Positions 27,950 to 39,300 of a stretch of DNA of 64,000 bases are shown here, piece after piece (positions within the stretch are counted from its first letter, which is position 1; every line of letters starts with the position of its first letter). Position numbers and translations under genes: made by a program. Source of the DNA: Phnomibacter ginsenosidimutans (lineage in GTDB: Bacteria; Bacteroidota; Bacteroidia; Chitinophagales; Chitinophagaceae); contig NZ_CP046566.1 in the NCBI RefSeq assembly GCF_009740285.1, forward strand, positions 1,046,501 through 1,110,500. The letters are read 5' to 3'. The notes under the pieces are model-generated. The model had not been told where the DNA came from, made no database searches, and was given only the letters and a program-made list of their open reading frames with translations.

Positions 27950-30640
27950 TTATGCGCAGCGGCCACTGCTTTGCAGTAAGCCGTGAATGTCGGTATTGAA
28001 CGTGCTGGCGGATTGCAGCTCACTGAGCGTAAGGTGCATTCGGTAGCGCCAGTAATGCTTGGGGTTGGCCGGTACATTGATCCGTTCTGCATGGGGGTCG
28101 GTGCGGCGCAGTTCGGCACTGCTGCCCAGCAAATCCTGCAGTTGAAAAATGCTCCACATGGCAGGGCTGTACACATGTTGTGTAATGATGGCCCGGTTGA
28201 TCCATGGTTCACAATAGAATGGTGCTTCTCCCCACTGGCCCAGTTGCTCGTTGTAAAAACGCTGAGTGGTTTCCCGGCTTTCTTCCCACCAGCCACGTAC
28301 GGTACTCATGTCGTGGGTACTAGGCGTTACTACGCTCAAATATGGGGCATCGCCGGGGTGGAAAAACTGTTTCGTTGGATCCTTCGGCATGCGTTGAATT
28401 TCCAGACTTAAAAAGCCAAGGTCTTTCATTACACCGGGTACACAATCGGGCACCATGCCCAGGTCTTCGCCACAAATCAGCATGTTGGTGCTGGCTTTGA
28501 GGGCCGGCAATTTTTGCATGGCTTGCTGGCGCCAGAAATCATTTTGCCTGCGGAAGAAATAATTCACGTACAACTCACTCAGTTGGCGGCGTACATGCTC
28601 ATTCAACCACTGGTAGCTGCTGGTGCCTTCCATGCCAATACGGAAATGGAATTGAGTGCCGTTGCTGCCGGGTTCTTCTATCAATATCACATTGCTGATG
28701 CAATCGTACAGCTTCAGCTTTATCCATTCTTCTACTTCAAAATGCTCGGTAAACCAGGCTTCCACTTTGCGTTGTGTAGCAAAGGCATCCTTCATGCGGA
28801 AGCTTCCCCAGCCAATGTCTTCGAGGAAAGTTTCTTTGACCCATTCGGCTTTGTCACCAAACCATTCGTTCACCAACTGTTCGTTGATGAAGGGCTGGCA
28901 GTAGCGGTTGTAGTCAAACCAGATGCCTTTTTGTGCAAACTCGTCGATGTGCACGGGCAAGCAGGGCACAAAGCGACCCAGTATACCTTCTACAGCATCC
29001 ATTGGTATGCTCCAGATGCGGAAGAAACCAAGAATATGGTCAATGCGGAAAGCATCGAAATACAGGCTCATTTGTTCAAAGCGCTGCTTCCACCAGGCAA
29101 AACCATCGGCTTGCATACGCTGCCAGTTGTAAGTGGGAAAGCCCCAGTTCTGACCCTTCACCGCAAAGTCGTCGGGTGGGGCACCGGCTTGGGCATCCAT
29201 GTTGTACAGTTCGGGTTGCGTCCACGCATCGCAGCTGTGGCGGTAAATGCCAATAGGAATATCGCCTTTTACTATCAGGCCTTGAGCATGAGCATAATCC
29301 ACGGCAGCTTTCAGTTGCAGGTGCAAATGCCATTGTACAAACAGGTGAATGGCTACGGCATCGTACGACTTGGCTTTGGGGCTCAACAGCTTGGCTACAT
29401 TTTTTGCATCGTAGCTGCTATGCGTTTTCCAGGTATGAAATTCGGTGGTATTGTATTTATCCCGCAGGTAGCAAAAAGCTGCGTAGGGTTCCAGCCAATG
29501 CTTGTTTTGTGCAAAGTATTCCTGATAGGCAGCGTCGTTTTGCCAGCTGTCTTTTTGTGCTTCGTATAAGTCTTTCAGGTATTGCCACTTCAGCTGCATC
29601 ACTGCTTCGTAGTCTATATCTTGCTGAGCATTCAGGCGGGCTTTGGCTTCGTCCAATCCTTTCAGCAAAGCAGAGTGTTTTTTACCCGCAACTTTTTCCA
29701 GATTGATGTACTGCGGATGCAAGGCAAAGGCTGAAATAGCTGCGTATGGGTAGCTGTCTGTCCAGGTGCCCGTGGCCGATGTATCGTTGAGGGGCAGCAG
29801 CTGAACAAGCTTCATACCCACCTGCTTACACCAGTCGGCCAACTGTGGTATGTCGGTAAATTCGCCCACACCCAAGCCGTTTTCACTTCGCAGGCTAAAT
29901 ACCGGAATGGCTACACCAGCACCTTTAAATGTATTGTTGGGCAAAGCGGCAAAGCCATCGTGTAACATCACCAATTGCTTTTTCACCATGCCATACAGCA
30001 TGCGGTTGCTGCCGTCTTCGTAGCGTACAAACTGCTTGCTGGCGGTGTTGTACACACCGTATTTGTATGCAATGGGAAACTGTGCTTTGCTCAGGTTGAG
30101 GCCAGCAGTGTACCAGTTGCCTTCCTTGCGCATCACCACGCAATCGGCTTCGTTCCAGCTGCCCAGAGCGGCATCACTGCCCAGCAGGCAAATGGTTTCA
30201 TCTTTACCGAGCAGGGGTGCCTTTACTTTAAAAATGTGGTTGACGCCCTTGCTGCTACCTGCCTTTACTTTTTCACCTGCATACTCAAACAAGGTTTGGG
30301 TAAATGGCTGTGTGTAAAAAGCATTTTCAAATTCACCGGCATAGTTCCATTGGTCTATCACCTGTATTTCGGGCGATTTGAGTTTGGCCACATCAATGCT
30401 GCGGTCGGTAGGCCACTCTATGCTTTCGTAGCCATCGCTGTTGCGCAATATGTATTTGTAGGTAAATGCCGGGGTATCGTCGGCCACATCAATGCTATGG
30501 TGCCACAAATCATCGTTGAGGTAATGAATGGGCATGGGCTGCTGCGGGTCGCCATTACCAAGTTCAGGAATGTTTCCTGATACAAAAAAGGTTTGGCCAT
30601 AAGTGCTACGGAACCGCAGGTAAAAATGAATGGTAGTCAT
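27950..30640 (-). CDS. malQ: 4-alpha-glucanotransferase with two N-terminal CBM20 starch-binding domains
   Basis: An amylomaltase of 896 residues (GH77) that disproportionates maltodextrins. Two starch-binding CBM20 modules precede the catalytic part: residues about 1-100 (FVSGNIPELGNGD) and 130-235 (LLGSDAALGSWNEAD). GH77 motifs follow: SATGTWTDSYPYAA, GDIPIGIYRHSCDAW, the nucleophile Asp in FDAFRIDHILGFFRIW, the acid/base Glu in CGEDLGMVPDCV, and STHDMSTVRGWW. The domain order matches the plant DPE2-like form common in Bacteroidota. ATG at 30640; the upstream open frame is not conserved. It likely acts with cytosolic glycogen or imported maltodextrin. Confidence 0.93.
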   Translation of the reverse strand: MTTIHFYLRFRSTYGQTFFVSGNIPELGNGDPQQPMPIHYLNDDLWHHSIDVADDTPAFTYKYILRNSDGYESIEWPTDRSIDVAKLKSPEIQVIDQWNYAGEFENAFYTQPFTQTLFEYAGEKVKAGSSKGVNHIFKVKAPLLGKDETICLLGSDAALGSWNEADCVVMRKEGNWYTAGLNLSKAQFPIAYKYGVYNTASKQFVRYEDGSNRMLYGMVKKQLVMLHDGFAALPNNTFKGAGVAIPVFSLRSENGLGVGEFTDIPQLADWCKQVGMKLVQLLPLNDTSATGTWTDSYPYAAISAFALHPQYINLEKVAGKKHSALLKGLDEAKARLNAQQDIDYEAVMQLKWQYLKDLYEAQKDSWQNDAAYQEYFAQNKHWLEPYAAFCYLRDKYNTTEFHTWKTHSSYDAKNVAKLLSPKAKSYDAVAIHLFVQWHLHLQLKAAVDYAHAQGLIVKGDIPIGIYRHSCDAWTQPELYNMDAQAGAPPDDFAVKGQNWGFPTYNWQRMQADGFAWWKQRFEQMSLYFDAFRIDHILGFFRIWSIPMDAVEGILGRFVPCLPVHIDEFAQKGIWFDYNRYCQPFINEQLVNEWFGDKAEWVKETFLEDIGWGSFRMKDAFATQRKVEAWFTEHFEVEEWIKLKLYDCISNVILIEEPGSNGTQFHFRIGMEGTSSYQWLNEHVRRQLSELYVNYFFRRQNDFWRQQAMQKLPALKASTNMLICGEDLGMVPDCVPGVMKDLGFLSLEIQRMPKDPTKQFFHPGDAPYLSVVTPSTHDMSTVRGWWEESRETTQRFYNEQLGQWGEAPFYCEPWINRAIITQHVYSPAMWSIFQLQDLLGSSAELRRTDPHAERINVPANPKHYWRYRMHLTLSELQSASTFNTDIHGLLQSSGRCA

Positions 30641-30856
30641 GTTGGCAAGGTTGAAAGAATCGTGTAGCAAATGTAAGCACTGGGCTGGCAATGTGTAGTA
30701 TTTACGCAAAGTATTCTTGTAAATGCTGCGTAAAGGGTGGATAAGGCTAAACAAATCGCCAATACCAGCAGGGGCAGGGGGCTTAATCCGTTGGTTTGCC
30801 TTAGCTTCGCAGCGTTTTCAAATAATCCATCATTCTAATCAAAATATCTTCCGATC

Positions 30857-32243
30857 ATGTCGTACGACGTAATTGTATTGGGCAGTGGCCCCGGCGGTTA
30901 TCCTGCTTGCTATCCGTGCTTCGCAGCTGGGTAAAAAAGTAGCCATTATCGAAAAGGAAAGCCTGGGCGGCATTTGCCTCAACTGGGGTTGTATTCCTAC
31001 TAAGGCGCTGCTGAAGAGTGCACAGGTGTATGAGTACCTGAAGCATGCCCAAACCTATGGCATCAATGCCAGCGGTACCCACGACTTTGGTGCTGTGGTA
31101 AAACGCAGCCGCGGCGTGGCCGATAAAATGAGCAAGGGCGTTACCTTTTTGATGAAGAAGAACAAGATCGATGTGATCATGGGCTTTGGCAAACTGGTAG
31201 CCGCCAATAAAATTGAAGTAACTGCAGCCGATGGCAGCAAGCAGGTGGTAGAAGCCAAGAACATTGTGATTGCTACCGGCGGTCGTGCCCGCCAGCTGCC
31301 CAGCATGCCTGTAGACGGCAAAAAGATTATTGGTTACCGCGAAGCCATGGTGCTGCCTGAGCAACCCAAGAGCATGATTGTAGTAGGTAGCGGCGCCATT
31401 GGCGTTGAGTTTGCTTACTTCTACAACAGCATGGGTACCAAAGTAACCATCGTAGAATTTTTGCCCCGCATTGTACCGGTGGAAGACGAAGACATTTCGA
31501 AAGAACTGGAAAAGCAATACAAGAAGAGCGGCATCGACATTATGACCAATGCCGAAGTAACTAAGGTAGATACCACTGGTGCCGGTGTAAAAGCCACGGT
31601 AAAAACCAAGGATGGCGAAATCACCCTCGAAGCCGATATCATGCTGAGTGCTGTTGGTGTGGTAGCCAATATCGAAGGCATTGGCCTCGAAACCATTGGT
31701 GTAAAAACCGATAAGGGTAAAATCATTGTGGACCAGTATCAGCAAACTTCTGTGCCCGGTGTATACGCCATTGGCGACTGTACCCCCGGACAAGCCCTGG
31801 CACACGTGGCCAGCAAAGAAGGCATTAACGCGGCCGAGCACCTGGCCGGTCACAAGCCTGAAGCCATCGATTACAACAACATTCCTGGTTGTACCTATTG
31901 CACTCCCGAAATTGCTTCGGTAGGCTACACCGAAGCCAAGGCTAAAGAAGCAGGCTACGAAGTAAAAGTGGGTAAGTTTCCTTTTATGGCGAGTGGTAAA
32001 GCCAGCGCCGCCGGTGCTACAGAAGGTTTTGTAAAAGTGATTTACGACGCCAAGTATGGTGAGTTTTTGGGTTGCCACATGATTGGTGCCAACGTTACAG
32101 AAATGATTGCAGAAGCGGTAACTGCCCGTAAGTTGGAAACAACTGCGCATGAAATTCTGAATGCTGTGCATCCGCACCCCACCATGAGCGAAGCACTGAA
32201 AGAAGCGACGGCTGTGGCTTATGGCGAAGCCATCGATATTTAA
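30857..32243 (+). CDS. lpdA: Dihydrolipoyl dehydrogenase (E3; one apparent frameshift near the start)
   Basis: E3 re-oxidises lipoamide in the pyruvate and 2-oxoglutarate dehydrogenase and glycine-cleavage complexes. The FAD motif starts MSYDVIVLGSGPGGYPA from ATG 30857 and then breaks; dropping one T of the TT pair at 30907-30908 joins it to AIRASQLGKKVAIIE. The redox disulfide motif GGICLNWGCIPTKA, the NAD motif VVGSGAIGVEFAYFY, the second FAD motif VYAIGDCTPG and the C-terminal HPHPTMSE with the catalytic His are all present. The repaired length of about 462 residues is normal. A strong terminator follows. Confidence 0.94.
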
Positions 32244-32265
32244 AAGAATACATTCATTATACGAT

Positions 32266-32298
32266 AGTGGCACAACCGTAAGGCTGTGCCACTTTTTT
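32266..32298 (+). terminator. Rho-independent terminator after lpdA
   Basis: AGTGGCACA pairs with TGTGCCACT around a short loop, followed by a run of T, 22 bp after the lpdA stop. Confidence 0.85.
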
Positions 32299-32369
32299 TA
32301 TGCACATCAATACAAGCAAGTGATGTTGCGTAAAGAAGTTGCCGTTATTTTATGTTACAACCAACTAAT

Positions 32370-33431
32370 ATGAAACATCTATTTGTAAGCGTTTTCCTGA
32401 TGCTGGTATCTGTTGCTGGCATTGCTGAAAAAGGGAAAAAGGAAAAACAGGCAGCAGATACCAAAGCTGACTCATTAGCAACTGCAGTGGTGGCATATAT
32501 GCAAATGCTCGATTCACTAGAAAAAACCTTAAAGTACGAAGATGGCAAAGTGACGTTGCAGGATGGCGACATTGTTTTGAATGTTCCCAAGTCTTTCAAG
32601 TTTTTGGGCGCTGCTCAGGCCAAATACGTAATTAGTGAAATTTGGGGAAATCCTCCTCAAGATGATGTGTTGGGCATGCTCTTGCCTGCACAGTATTCGC
32701 CGTTGGATGACAGTGCCTTTGCATTTATCATCAGCTTTGATGCTATGGGTTATGTAAAGGATGATGATGCAGCAGATATCGATTACGATGATTTGATGAA
32801 AGACTGGCAAACCGCTGAAGTTGATGAAAATAAAGAAAGGGTAGCTGCAGGATACGAAAAACTGCATTTGGTTGGATGGGCTGCCAAGCCATTTTATGAT
32901 GCAGACAAAAAAGTAATGCATTGGGCAAAAGAAATTGCATTTGGCGATAACGGGGAGCACACACTCAATTATGATGTACGAGTGCTTGGCCGCAAAGGTG
33001 TTCTTTCGATGAATGCAGTAGCAGGTATGTATCATTTGAAAGATGTGCAGCAAAATATTACTGCTATTTTGGCCATGCCGGAGTTTGCATCTGGCAATAA
33101 GTACAGCGATTTTAATCCTGATATAGATGAGGTTGCAGCGGTAACTGTAGGTGGCTTGGTGGCAGGTAAAGTGCTGGCAAAAGCAGGTATTCTGGCACTG
33201 TTGGCAAAAGGCTGGAAGTTGATTGTAATTGGCGCTGTTGCTTTGTGGGCAGGCTTAAAAAAGTTTGTGTTTGGGCGTAAGAAAGAAGAAGACGAGTTTA
33301 CCCCGCAAACGGAAGAGAGTTCCAATGAAGTAGCGGATGCACAAGCAGAAACGGCATCAAACGATACGGTAGCCGGCGATGCAACAGAGGGTGAGGAAAA
33401 TACAGAGAAGAAAGATGAAACTCAATCTTAG
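32370..33431 (+). CDS. DUF2167 family membrane-anchored protein
   Basis: A 353-residue protein from ATG 32370 with a signal peptide (cleavage near VSVAGIAE). The central part (QDGDIVLNVPKSFKFLG, QAKYVISEIWGNPP, LLPAQYSPLDDSAFAFIISF, VGWAAKPFYDADKKVMHWAKEI) matches DUF2167. A C-terminal hydrophobic segment (WKLIVIGAVALWAGLKKF) anchors it in the inner membrane, followed by an acidic cytoplasmic tail rich in Glu, Asp and Thr. Function unknown. It ends at a terminator shared with the convergent neighbour. Confidence 0.8.
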   Translation: MKHLFVSVFLMLVSVAGIAEKGKKEKQAADTKADSLATAVVAYMQMLDSLEKTLKYEDGKVTLQDGDIVLNVPKSFKFLGAAQAKYVISEIWGNPPQDDVLGMLLPAQYSPLDDSAFAFIISFDAMGYVKDDDAADIDYDDLMKDWQTAEVDENKERVAAGYEKLHLVGWAAKPFYDADKKVMHWAKEIAFGDNGEHTLNYDVRVLGRKGVLSMNAVAGMYHLKDVQQNITAILAMPEFASGNKYSDFNPDIDEVAAVTVGGLVAGKVLAKAGILALLAKGWKLIVIGAVALWAGLKKFVFGRKKEEDEFTPQTEESSNEVADAQAETASNDTVAGDATEGEENTEKKDETQS

Positions 33432-33441
33432 AAACACGATT

Positions 33442-33482
33442 CCTCATAAAAAAGGCTGGATATTCCGGCCTTTTTTATGAGG
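33442..33482. terminator. Bidirectional terminator between convergent genes
   Basis: A long near-perfect palindrome (CCTCATAAAAAAGGC pairing with GCCTTTTTTATGAGG) carries A- and T-runs on both flanks. It can stop the DUF2167 transcript on the plus strand and the convergent YD-repeat-like gene on the minus strand. Confidence 0.85.
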
Positions 33483-33489
33483 TTATATT

Positions 33490-34338
33490 TTACTGATAGC
33501 TATACTCAATCCTTCCTTCCGGTTCTTTGTATTTGTTGAATACGCCTTCTTTCAACTTAAGACCACGGGCATCGTACACATAGCGCCAAATGCGGTACAT
33601 GTTGCTGCCGGATTGTACACTGGTTTGCTGGCTGATTCGACCTGCAGCATCGTATTCAAATATGAGATCAGGCAATATTCTGCCGGCTTTTTTATTGGGT
33701 CGTGCAATGTCGGTAAGCTGTTGTTGCTCGTTGTAATAGTAAAACCAGGTTTCAATTTTTCGATTGCCTTTCCACCATTGCTCCTCGCCGGGTTTGCCGG
33801 TTGTTTCGTCGGCTATAAAAATCACTTTGGTCGTGTCGCTATTGTTTTTAATCCGGAGCATGGTCGTTGGCATTCCTTTACTATCGTAGCTGTACAGATG
33901 TGTTTCGGTTACGCTGAACTGTTGCAAAGAATCGTTGGTGAGAATGCTCATGAGCAGCAGTTGCCCTTGCTCGTTGTACTGATATTGAGTTTCGCTACGC
34001 AGCGTACCCGATTCATCCACCGTTTTTATCAGCCTGTTGGAGGCGTCATAATAACTGGTAAGTACGGAGCTGTTGGTGTAATCCGATTTGGAAGTGGTGG
34101 TAAGTGTTTGCTGAGCGGCATTTACTTGCTGAAACAAGACAAAGTTGGCGGAGGGACTGCCATCGGCATCAAAACTGCTGGCCGTAATCTGGCGAACGTT
34201 GTGCTGCTTCAGCTGTGCAAACTGTGCCGATGTTTTGGCCACCTGCAATACATCCTGATAATAAAACTGCGCCCCTGCTTGTGTAGTCAGTATAGTACCC
34301 AAGAGCAGCAGGCTTTTCCGAATCCACATGTGTTTCAT
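33490..34338 (-). CDS. Secreted YD-repeat-like protein
   Basis: The protein has 282 residues, with a signal peptide (MKHMWIRKSLLLLGTIL..QAGA). The mature part repeats a pattern seen in RHS/YD-repeat proteins: SYYDASNRLIKTVDESG, YQYNEQGQLLLM, YSYDSKGMPTTM, YYYNEQQQLTDI, FEYDAAGRISQQT, YVYDARGLKLKEG. These form a short beta-repeat array of about six units. No toxin or core domain is attached, so an RHS-delivery role is unlikely. Related single-chain proteins are common in Bacteroidota and unstudied. Confidence 0.7.
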   Translation of the reverse strand: MKHMWIRKSLLLLGTILTTQAGAQFYYQDVLQVAKTSAQFAQLKQHNVRQITASSFDADGSPSANFVLFQQVNAAQQTLTTTSKSDYTNSSVLTSYYDASNRLIKTVDESGTLRSETQYQYNEQGQLLLMSILTNDSLQQFSVTETHLYSYDSKGMPTTMLRIKNNSDTTKVIFIADETTGKPGEEQWWKGNRKIETWFYYYNEQQQLTDIARPNKKAGRILPDLIFEYDAAGRISQQTSVQSGSNMYRIWRYVYDARGLKLKEGVFNKYKEPEGRIEYSYQ

Positions 34339-34442
34339 TGTTTCGCCAAAATTAGCGGGCTTCAGCCGCAGTAGCAGTGTTAATTAATCCACCATGGCTG
34401 TGCAGCCTTTTGTAGTATTTTACGGCGTTCAAAACAACCACC

Positions 34443-35568
34443 GTGTCCCACGCCAAACTTCGCAAAGAAACCGACTGCCTCAATTGTGGTGCAGAGTTGC
34501 AAGGCCGCTTTTGTCATATTTGCGGCCAGCAAAATCTCGAAACCAACGAAACCTTTCTTGGTCTTGTTACACATTTTGTATACGACATCACTCACTTCGA
34601 TGGTAAGTTTTTCAGCACCCTAAAATTCCTGCTGCTGAAACCGGGCTTTTTATCGCTGGAGTTTCAGCGGGGCAGAAGGGCCAGCTACCTCGACCCCATT
34701 AAAATGTATGTCTTTACCTCAGCGGTTTTTTTCTTCATTTTCTTTAGCCTCGACAGAGAAAATGAACTGATAAAGTGGGATGACAAAACAGTGCCTGCTT
34801 ACCGGCAGTCTTTAATAGCCAGAATGGCAAGTGCTACCGACAGCATGCAGCGCAGGATATTGGCAGATTCTGTAAGAACAACAGATACGGCCATTGTTTT
34901 TTTGGAAGACATGCAGGTGATTGAAAAAGATCCAACATTGCCAGATAGTGTTCGGCAGGGCATTTTGAAGAGCATGCAACAAAATGAGTTTAAATCACAA
35001 CTGTTTGGGTGGAATGGATTGCCTAACAACGTGGCTGCTTATGATTCCATTCAGGCATCATTGCCAAAGCAACAGCAAGATGGATGGTTCAGGCAGTTTG
35101 CTGCACATAAACTAATACAGCTGAATGCCAAATTTATGTACAACAAAAAGGCAGTCATCAAATCGGTGAGTGATAAGTTTCTTCACTCGCTACCGAAGAT
35201 GATGTTTGTGTCTTTGCCCTTCATCGCTTTGTTTATTTCGTTGCTGTACATCCGCCAGCGGCGCACCCATTATGTGCACCATGGTATTTTGGTGATACAT
35301 CTGTATGTAGCCATGTACATCCTTATTTTGCTTTACCTGCTTGCTGCCGTACCTGGCCAGTCTCGTGCATGCAATGGCAGTTGGTGCATTCCTTATGTTT
35401 TTGGTGTTTGTGTATATGTTGTATTACAACTACAAAAGTTTACGGGTTTTCTTCGGTCAGTCACGAGGCAAAACATTGTTTAAGTTTTTTATACTACTCA
35501 TCCTCACTTTTCTGCTATTCGGAATATTGAGTACCATATTTGTGATCAATTCTCTTCTTCAAGCATAA
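34443..35568 (+). CDS. DUF3667 family zinc-ribbon membrane protein (one apparent frameshift)
   Basis: The N-terminus has a four-cysteine zinc ribbon (CLNCGAELQGRFCHICGQ), followed by the DUF3667 segment FDGKFFSTLKFLLLKPGFLS and GRRASYLDPIKMYVFTSAVFFF. Further membrane segments lie near residues 260-300 and at the C-terminus. The first frame degenerates after LILLYLL at about 35340; the expected ending (FVYMLYYNYKSLRVFFGQS..) is in the next frame and stops at 35568. One missing base near 35340 explains this. The start is GTG at 34443. Function unknown; mazG follows by 11 bp. Confidence 0.8.
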
Positions 35569-35579
35569 CTGATTTTAGC

Positions 35580-36342
35580 ATGACAACCGGCGAACGATTT
35601 GAACGACTCTTGCGCATAATGGACGAACTGCGGGAACAATGCCCGTGGGATAAAAAAGCAAACCATTGAAACCCTGCGGCCACTTACCATTGAAGAAATG
35701 TACGAACTGGCCGATGCCGTGGTAGAGCAAGACTGGAAAGGGATTCGGGAAGAAATTGGCGACCTGTTGCTGCACATGGCTTTCTATGCCCGCATTGGCA
35801 AAGAGCAGCAGCAGTTTACGATGGATGAAGTGATTGATCAGATTTGTGAAAAGCTCATCAGTCGTCATCCGCATATTTACGGCGATGTACAGGTAGCTGA
35901 TGAAGAAGAGGTAAAAGCCAATTGGGAAAAACTGAAATTGAAAGAGGGTAAAACTTCGGTGCTGGCGGGTGTGCCCAATGGATTGCCTGCCATGGTAAAA
36001 GCCTGGCGTATGCAGGAGAAAGCCCGCAAGATTGGGTTTGAGTGGGAGCACAAGGCCGATGTGTGGAAAAAAGTAGAAGAAGAAACCGCTGAGCTGAAAG
36101 AGGCAGAAACACTGGGAGTGCAGGAAAAAGTGGAAGAAGAATTTGGCGACCTGCTGTTTAGCCTGGTAAATTATGCAAGGTTTTTGCAGGTAGATCCGGA
36201 GCTGGCATTAGAGCGTACCAACCGCAAATTCAAATCCCGTTTTATGCAAATGGAAGTAATGGCCAAGGAGCGAAACCTTTCATTAGAAAACATGAGTTTG
36301 CAGGAAATGGATGCCCTTTGGAATGACATCAAAAAGCAGTAA
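35580..36342 (+). CDS. mazG: Nucleoside triphosphate pyrophosphohydrolase (one apparent frameshift)
   Basis: MazG hydrolyses NTPs to NMP and pyrophosphate, cleaning the nucleotide pool. The ATG at 35580 gives MTTGERFERLLRIMDELREQCPWDKK, then a frame break in the A6 run at 35652-35657. With one A fewer the reading continues QTIETLRPLTIEEMYELADAV. Both MazG repeats show the acidic metal-binding motifs (EEMYELADAV plus EEIGDLLLHMAF; EETAELKEAE plus EEFGDLLFSLVNYA). The repaired protein has about 254 residues, normal for two-domain MazG. It is followed 9 bp later by the sensor kinase. Confidence 0.92.
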
Positions 36343-36351
36343 CCCTTCGCC

Positions 36352-39300
36352 TTGAAAAACAAACTTCAAACCGTATTTCCGTATTTGCTGGTATTGCTGG
36401 CTGCTTGCTGGCTATACTCGTTGTCTGTCATCATCGACCGGTATTGGTTGAAGTATGCCAGCTACGAATCGTTGACGGCCAACTATCAGGAAGGCCTGAA
36501 AGAAAAGGAAGAAACGTTTTTTGAATTTGTGAGTGAAGAGCAGCAGTTGCTGCAGCAAATCAGTAACGGCCGCTACTCGCTGCAGCAAACGCAAACCATC
36601 GAAGAGCAGCCATTCTATTTGTTTTTATACAAAAGCAATCAGCTGAATGCCCGACCATTTTATTGGAGTACCAATCAGGTAGAGCCACCGCAATGGGTAC
36701 CACAAGTGGCAGAAACGGGCAAGCTGCTGCGGTATGGCAATGGGTATTATGAAGTGCTGCGCAAACGTATTCAGCTCGACAATACAGACATAGAAGTAGT
36801 TGGGCTCATTTTATTGTACCGCGAATACTTTATCGACAATGCCCGTTTGCACAAAGGCTTTCCTGGTTTCAAACCCATGGATGGCCGTTTGCTCTTTAGC
36901 GTTACGCCCACAGCGTATGAAGTTGTGAATGTGAAAAACGAGCCTTTGTTTTATTTGCAGCCAGCACTTAACGAACCGCTGAAATATTTTTCTGTGGCAA
37001 CCTTGTTGGTGCAGCTCATTACCATGGGCATGCTCATTATGCTGGTGAGCCGCATTGCATCGGCCATCATTCAGCAAGACAAAGCGCTGCTGGGCTTCTC
37101 TTTTTTGCAGCTTGTTTTGTCGGGCTTTGGTACAGCATCCGCTACACGGGCATTCCAATTAATCTCGATCAATTTTCGTGGCTCGAAAAAAGTGAGACAC
37201 TGTCTTTGCCTCCTGCAGGCTTGTTGGAGTTATTGCAAAACTCACTCTTCGTTTTTTGGCTGGGCATTTTTCTAACACTACAGTCGCAAAAAGTAGGGCA
37301 ACTACTTACAGGATTGAATTACAAGCTGAAGGCACTCATCGCAGTCATTCTTGTAGCGGCAACGATTGCCATTCATTTTGCTGTTGTCGAAAAGCTGTGC
37401 TCGTTATACCTGAGTAGTGCAGTGGCGTTCGACTTCAACAATTTCTTTAGCCTCGATTATACCACGGTGCTGGCGTTTCTGGTATTGTTTCTCATGCTGC
37501 TGGCTCATCTTATGCTGGCCCGTTTTTTTGCCCGCAGTTTGTTGTTCATTACCGCGGGTAATATTCGCTTTGTGTTGCTGGCCATTCTTGCTGGTGGATT
37601 GCTCACGTTGTCTGTTGGCTGGTTTTTACAATTCAAAATTCAGTTGCTGTTTTCCATGCTATGGCTCATGGTGTTTGCATGGTTTATATGCCGTTATCCA
37701 AAGCCGGCCTTTCCGCTGTCTACGGTTCGCATTGTTACATGGTTGTTTGTGTATTCGTTGTCGGTGGGTGTATTGCTCAGCAATTTGTCGGCAGAGCGTT
37801 TGCGCAACCGGCTCAATGAAATTGGCAAATCATTGCTGATGCAAAATGATGAAACCAGCGATTATTTGGTACGTTTTGCATCCGGCGGTATACGTCGGTT
37901 AGACTGGAGCAGCATCATTGAGCAGTGCAAGGATTCGGCCAGCAGTAGTAGCATCCGCGATTCACTCGCCAAAAAATATTTTAGTGGCTACCTTGAAAAA
38001 TTTGATACCCGCTTTTATTTTTTCGATGGCAGCCGGCAGCCGGTCAATAACCCAGGACCAGAGTCATTTGAATCGTTGCTCACGTTGTTTCAAAACAACA
38101 AAAAGGAAGAGGGCTATCCTTGGGTGGCATCTTTTGAAGAAGCCTTCGATCGCTTCGGTTACATCATGACATTTGATGTGACTTCTGCCAACAGTACGGA
38201 AAATACCGGACACGTATTTGTGGTCACCCGTTCGGAGGTGATACGTAATGCCATGCTGGCGCCAGAGCTGTTTAGGCAGATACAAGATTTTGCAGTGGAT
38301 TTGCCGCCGGGCTTTAGTTATGCGTGGTACAAAAACAATCAGCTGATTGATCAGTATCGCAATTATCCATTCCCGTCGGTATTGCCTGCCAAAGGGCCGC
38401 AGCAGCAATCTGTTTGGTTGCAGGAAAAAACAGACGCCTATGAAACATGGATGAATGCCGGCACCAATTCTATATTGGCAGTTGCGGGTCAGCGCAATGT
38501 GTGGATTGGCCTGGTGTCGCTGGTGGCATATATGTTTGGCGCTTTTCTGGTGCTCTTTATAGTGCTGAGAGCTGTTGGTGCCTTTCTTCAAAACAAAGTA
38601 TTTTTTGTACAGGTTTTCCGGCCGGTGGTGCTCACCATACAGGCGCAAATCCGGTTGACAATTATTGCCATCCTTGGTTTGTCATTCATTATTGTTGCTT
38701 ACATCACCATTAGTTTCTTCATCAATCAGTATACCAAAACGAATGAAGAACGATTGGCAAAAAGTGCTGCTTCTGTTTCTGCAGAATTGTCGCAGCAATT
38801 GCCAGGAGATATTTTAAGTTATGATCCTGCCGGACAGCAAAATATAGTAGCGGGACCGCTCATGCAAATCAGCGAAAACCTTGATGTGGATGTGAGTTTG
38901 TATGATGCGGCCGGCGTACTTATTTCGAGCACTCAAAATATTTTGTTTGTAAAAGAAGTCATCAGCGAACGCATGAATCCGGATGTGTATTATCAGCTGA
39001 CCCGTGGACAGGTGCATCGCCATTTACACAACGAAACCATTGGCAATCTGGAGTACAGCAGTATTTATCAACCTATACGCAACTCGTATGGCAACTTGAT
39101 GGGGTATTTACAGATTCCTTACTTCGCTACGCAAAATGAATTGAAGCAAGAGATATCCAACTTCGTGGTTATCCTCATCAACATCATTGCTTTTGTATTT
39201 CTCATTTCCGGTGGTTTAGCGTTGTTGATTAGTGGCAGCATCACCCGTTCGTTTGCTATCATTTCCGACAGAATGAATCAAATTAGACTCTCAGAAAAGA

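Noticed and set aside
28514..29569. 351-codon plus-strand open frame inside malQ
   Set aside because: It is antisense to the conserved GH77 domain and has no motif of its own.
30855..32273. 472-codon minus-strand open frame opposite lpdA
   Set aside because: lpdA carries all expected motifs on the plus strand; the antisense frame is rich in His, Phe and Gly without domain structure.
35652..35657. Programmed frameshifting at homopolymers as a regulatory device (mazG, dxr, rseP and others)
   Set aside because: Too many unrelated genes are affected, shifts go in both directions and no slippery-site or stimulatory structure is shared; sequence error is simpler.
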